From Clostridia bacterium (lineage in GTDB: Bacteria > Bacillota > Clostridia > Oscillospirales > Acutalibacteraceae): 6,521 nt of DNA. Both the position numbers and the translations under genes were made by a program. The notes under the pieces are model-generated. The model was not told the origin of the DNA and did not search any database. It saw only the letters and a program-made list of their open reading frames with translations. The number at the start of each line of letters is the position of its first letter. The first letter of the stretch is position 1. The DNA lies in assembly GCA_017519685.1 (NCBI GenBank), contig JAFWRV010000242.1, positions 1 to 6,521 on the forward strand, in the 5' to 3' direction. Positions 6,168 to 6,521 of the stretch are shown in pieces.

Positions 6168-6521
6168 TTATTTCCAGCTTGAATTAAGCGCAACCGTTCG
6201 GTTGAAAACAAGACGGTCGGGGGCTGAAGTCTTATCGACACAGAAATAACCCTGTCTCATAAACTGGAAGGTATCGCCCGGCTTCGCTCCGGCAATACCG
6301 CCCTCGATAAGGCAGTTGTCAACGATTTTCAGCGAATCGGGGTTGAGGTTGTCAAGGAAGTTAACGGTGTCGTCGCCCGCGGGATTCTCAACATTGAAAA
6401 GTCTGTCATAAAGACGGACCTCGCAGGAAACGCAGTCCGCGGCGCTGACCCAGTGCAGGGTGCCCTTGACCTTGCGGTCTGCGCCGGGCGTTCCGCTGGC
6501 TGAATCCAGATCCACGGTGCA
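6168..6521 (-). CDS. glnS: Glutaminyl-tRNA synthetase, C-terminal anticodon-binding part (partial, 5' end outside window)
   Basis: Class I aminoacyl-tRNA synthetase that attaches glutamine to tRNA-Gln in the cytoplasm. Only the last 118 codons lie in the window; the frame is open from the right edge (first codon TGC at 6521) to TAA at 6168. The visible part belongs to the C-terminal beta-barrel domains that bind the anticodon: KVKGTLHWVSAADCVSCEVRLYDRLF, then VENPAGDD, FLDNLNPDSL, AKPGDTFQFMRQGYFCVD and the near-terminal LVFNRTVALNSSWK. These blocks match bacterial GlnRS of the eukaryote-derived type. The GYFCVD and LVFNRTV blocks fit GlnRS better than the related GluRS, which lacks this beta-barrel in bacteria. 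Many Firmicutes make Gln-tRNA with GatCAB instead, so a GlnRS is informative about lineage; some Clostridia do carry one. It is followed after 22 bases by the membrane protein gene. Confidence 0.93.
   Translation of the reverse strand, partial: CTVDLDSASGTPGADRKVKGTLHWVSAADCVSCEVRLYDRLFNVENPAGDDTVNFLDNLNPDSLKIVDNCLIEGGIAGAKPGDTFQFMRQGYFCVDKTSAPDRLVFNRTVALNSSWK

Noticed and set aside
1..6521. Mobile element, CRISPR array, toxin-antitoxin or phage-defence system
   Set aside because: I saw no transposase, spaced direct repeats, flanking inverted repeats, small paired genes or defence-type domains. All of the sequence is explained by the listed genes and short gaps.

Overview
The window looks like a chromosomal segment of an anaerobic gut-type member of the Clostridia (Firmicutes). 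The topoisomerase III tail resembles the Bacillus/Clostridium form, the ribosome-binding sites are strong AGGAGG types, intergenic gaps are short, and two cytosolic-looking glycoside hydrolases sit next to housekeeping genes. The placement is inferred from protein resemblance recalled from memory. No rRNA, tRNA, CRISPR array, insertion sequence, phage gene or attachment site was recognised. Every gap between genes is under 70 bases.

The left third reads rightward. It holds the 3' end of topB (DNA topoisomerase III), then after 13 bases a complete family-5 solute-binding lipoprotein of the OppA/DppA type. No permease or ATPase gene follows. A GC-rich hairpin at 1969-2000 with a T run closes this unit. 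The hairpin is nearly symmetric and probably also ends the converging leftward genes.

The rest reads leftward. From the right edge there is the 3' end of glnS (glutaminyl-tRNA synthetase), then after 22 bases a four-helix membrane protein of unknown function with a Lys/Ala-rich tail. Next come a 58-base gap with a strong terminator-like hairpin, a GH127 enzyme (beta-L-arabinofuranosidase family) with its full catalytic set, and an overlapping GH5 enzyme of the endoglycoceramidase-like type.

The GH127 and GH5 genes overlap and are almost certainly one transcription unit. Neither product has a signal peptide, so the pair probably trims an imported glycan or glycoside in the cytoplasm. The true substrate is unknown. 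The most unusual feature is the hairpin just upstream of the GH127 ribosome-binding site: its U-tract nearly touches the Shine-Dalgarno sequence, and a possible promoter overlaps its 5' arm. It could insulate the sugar genes from glnS transcription or act as an attenuator. No clearly new biological system is evident in the window.
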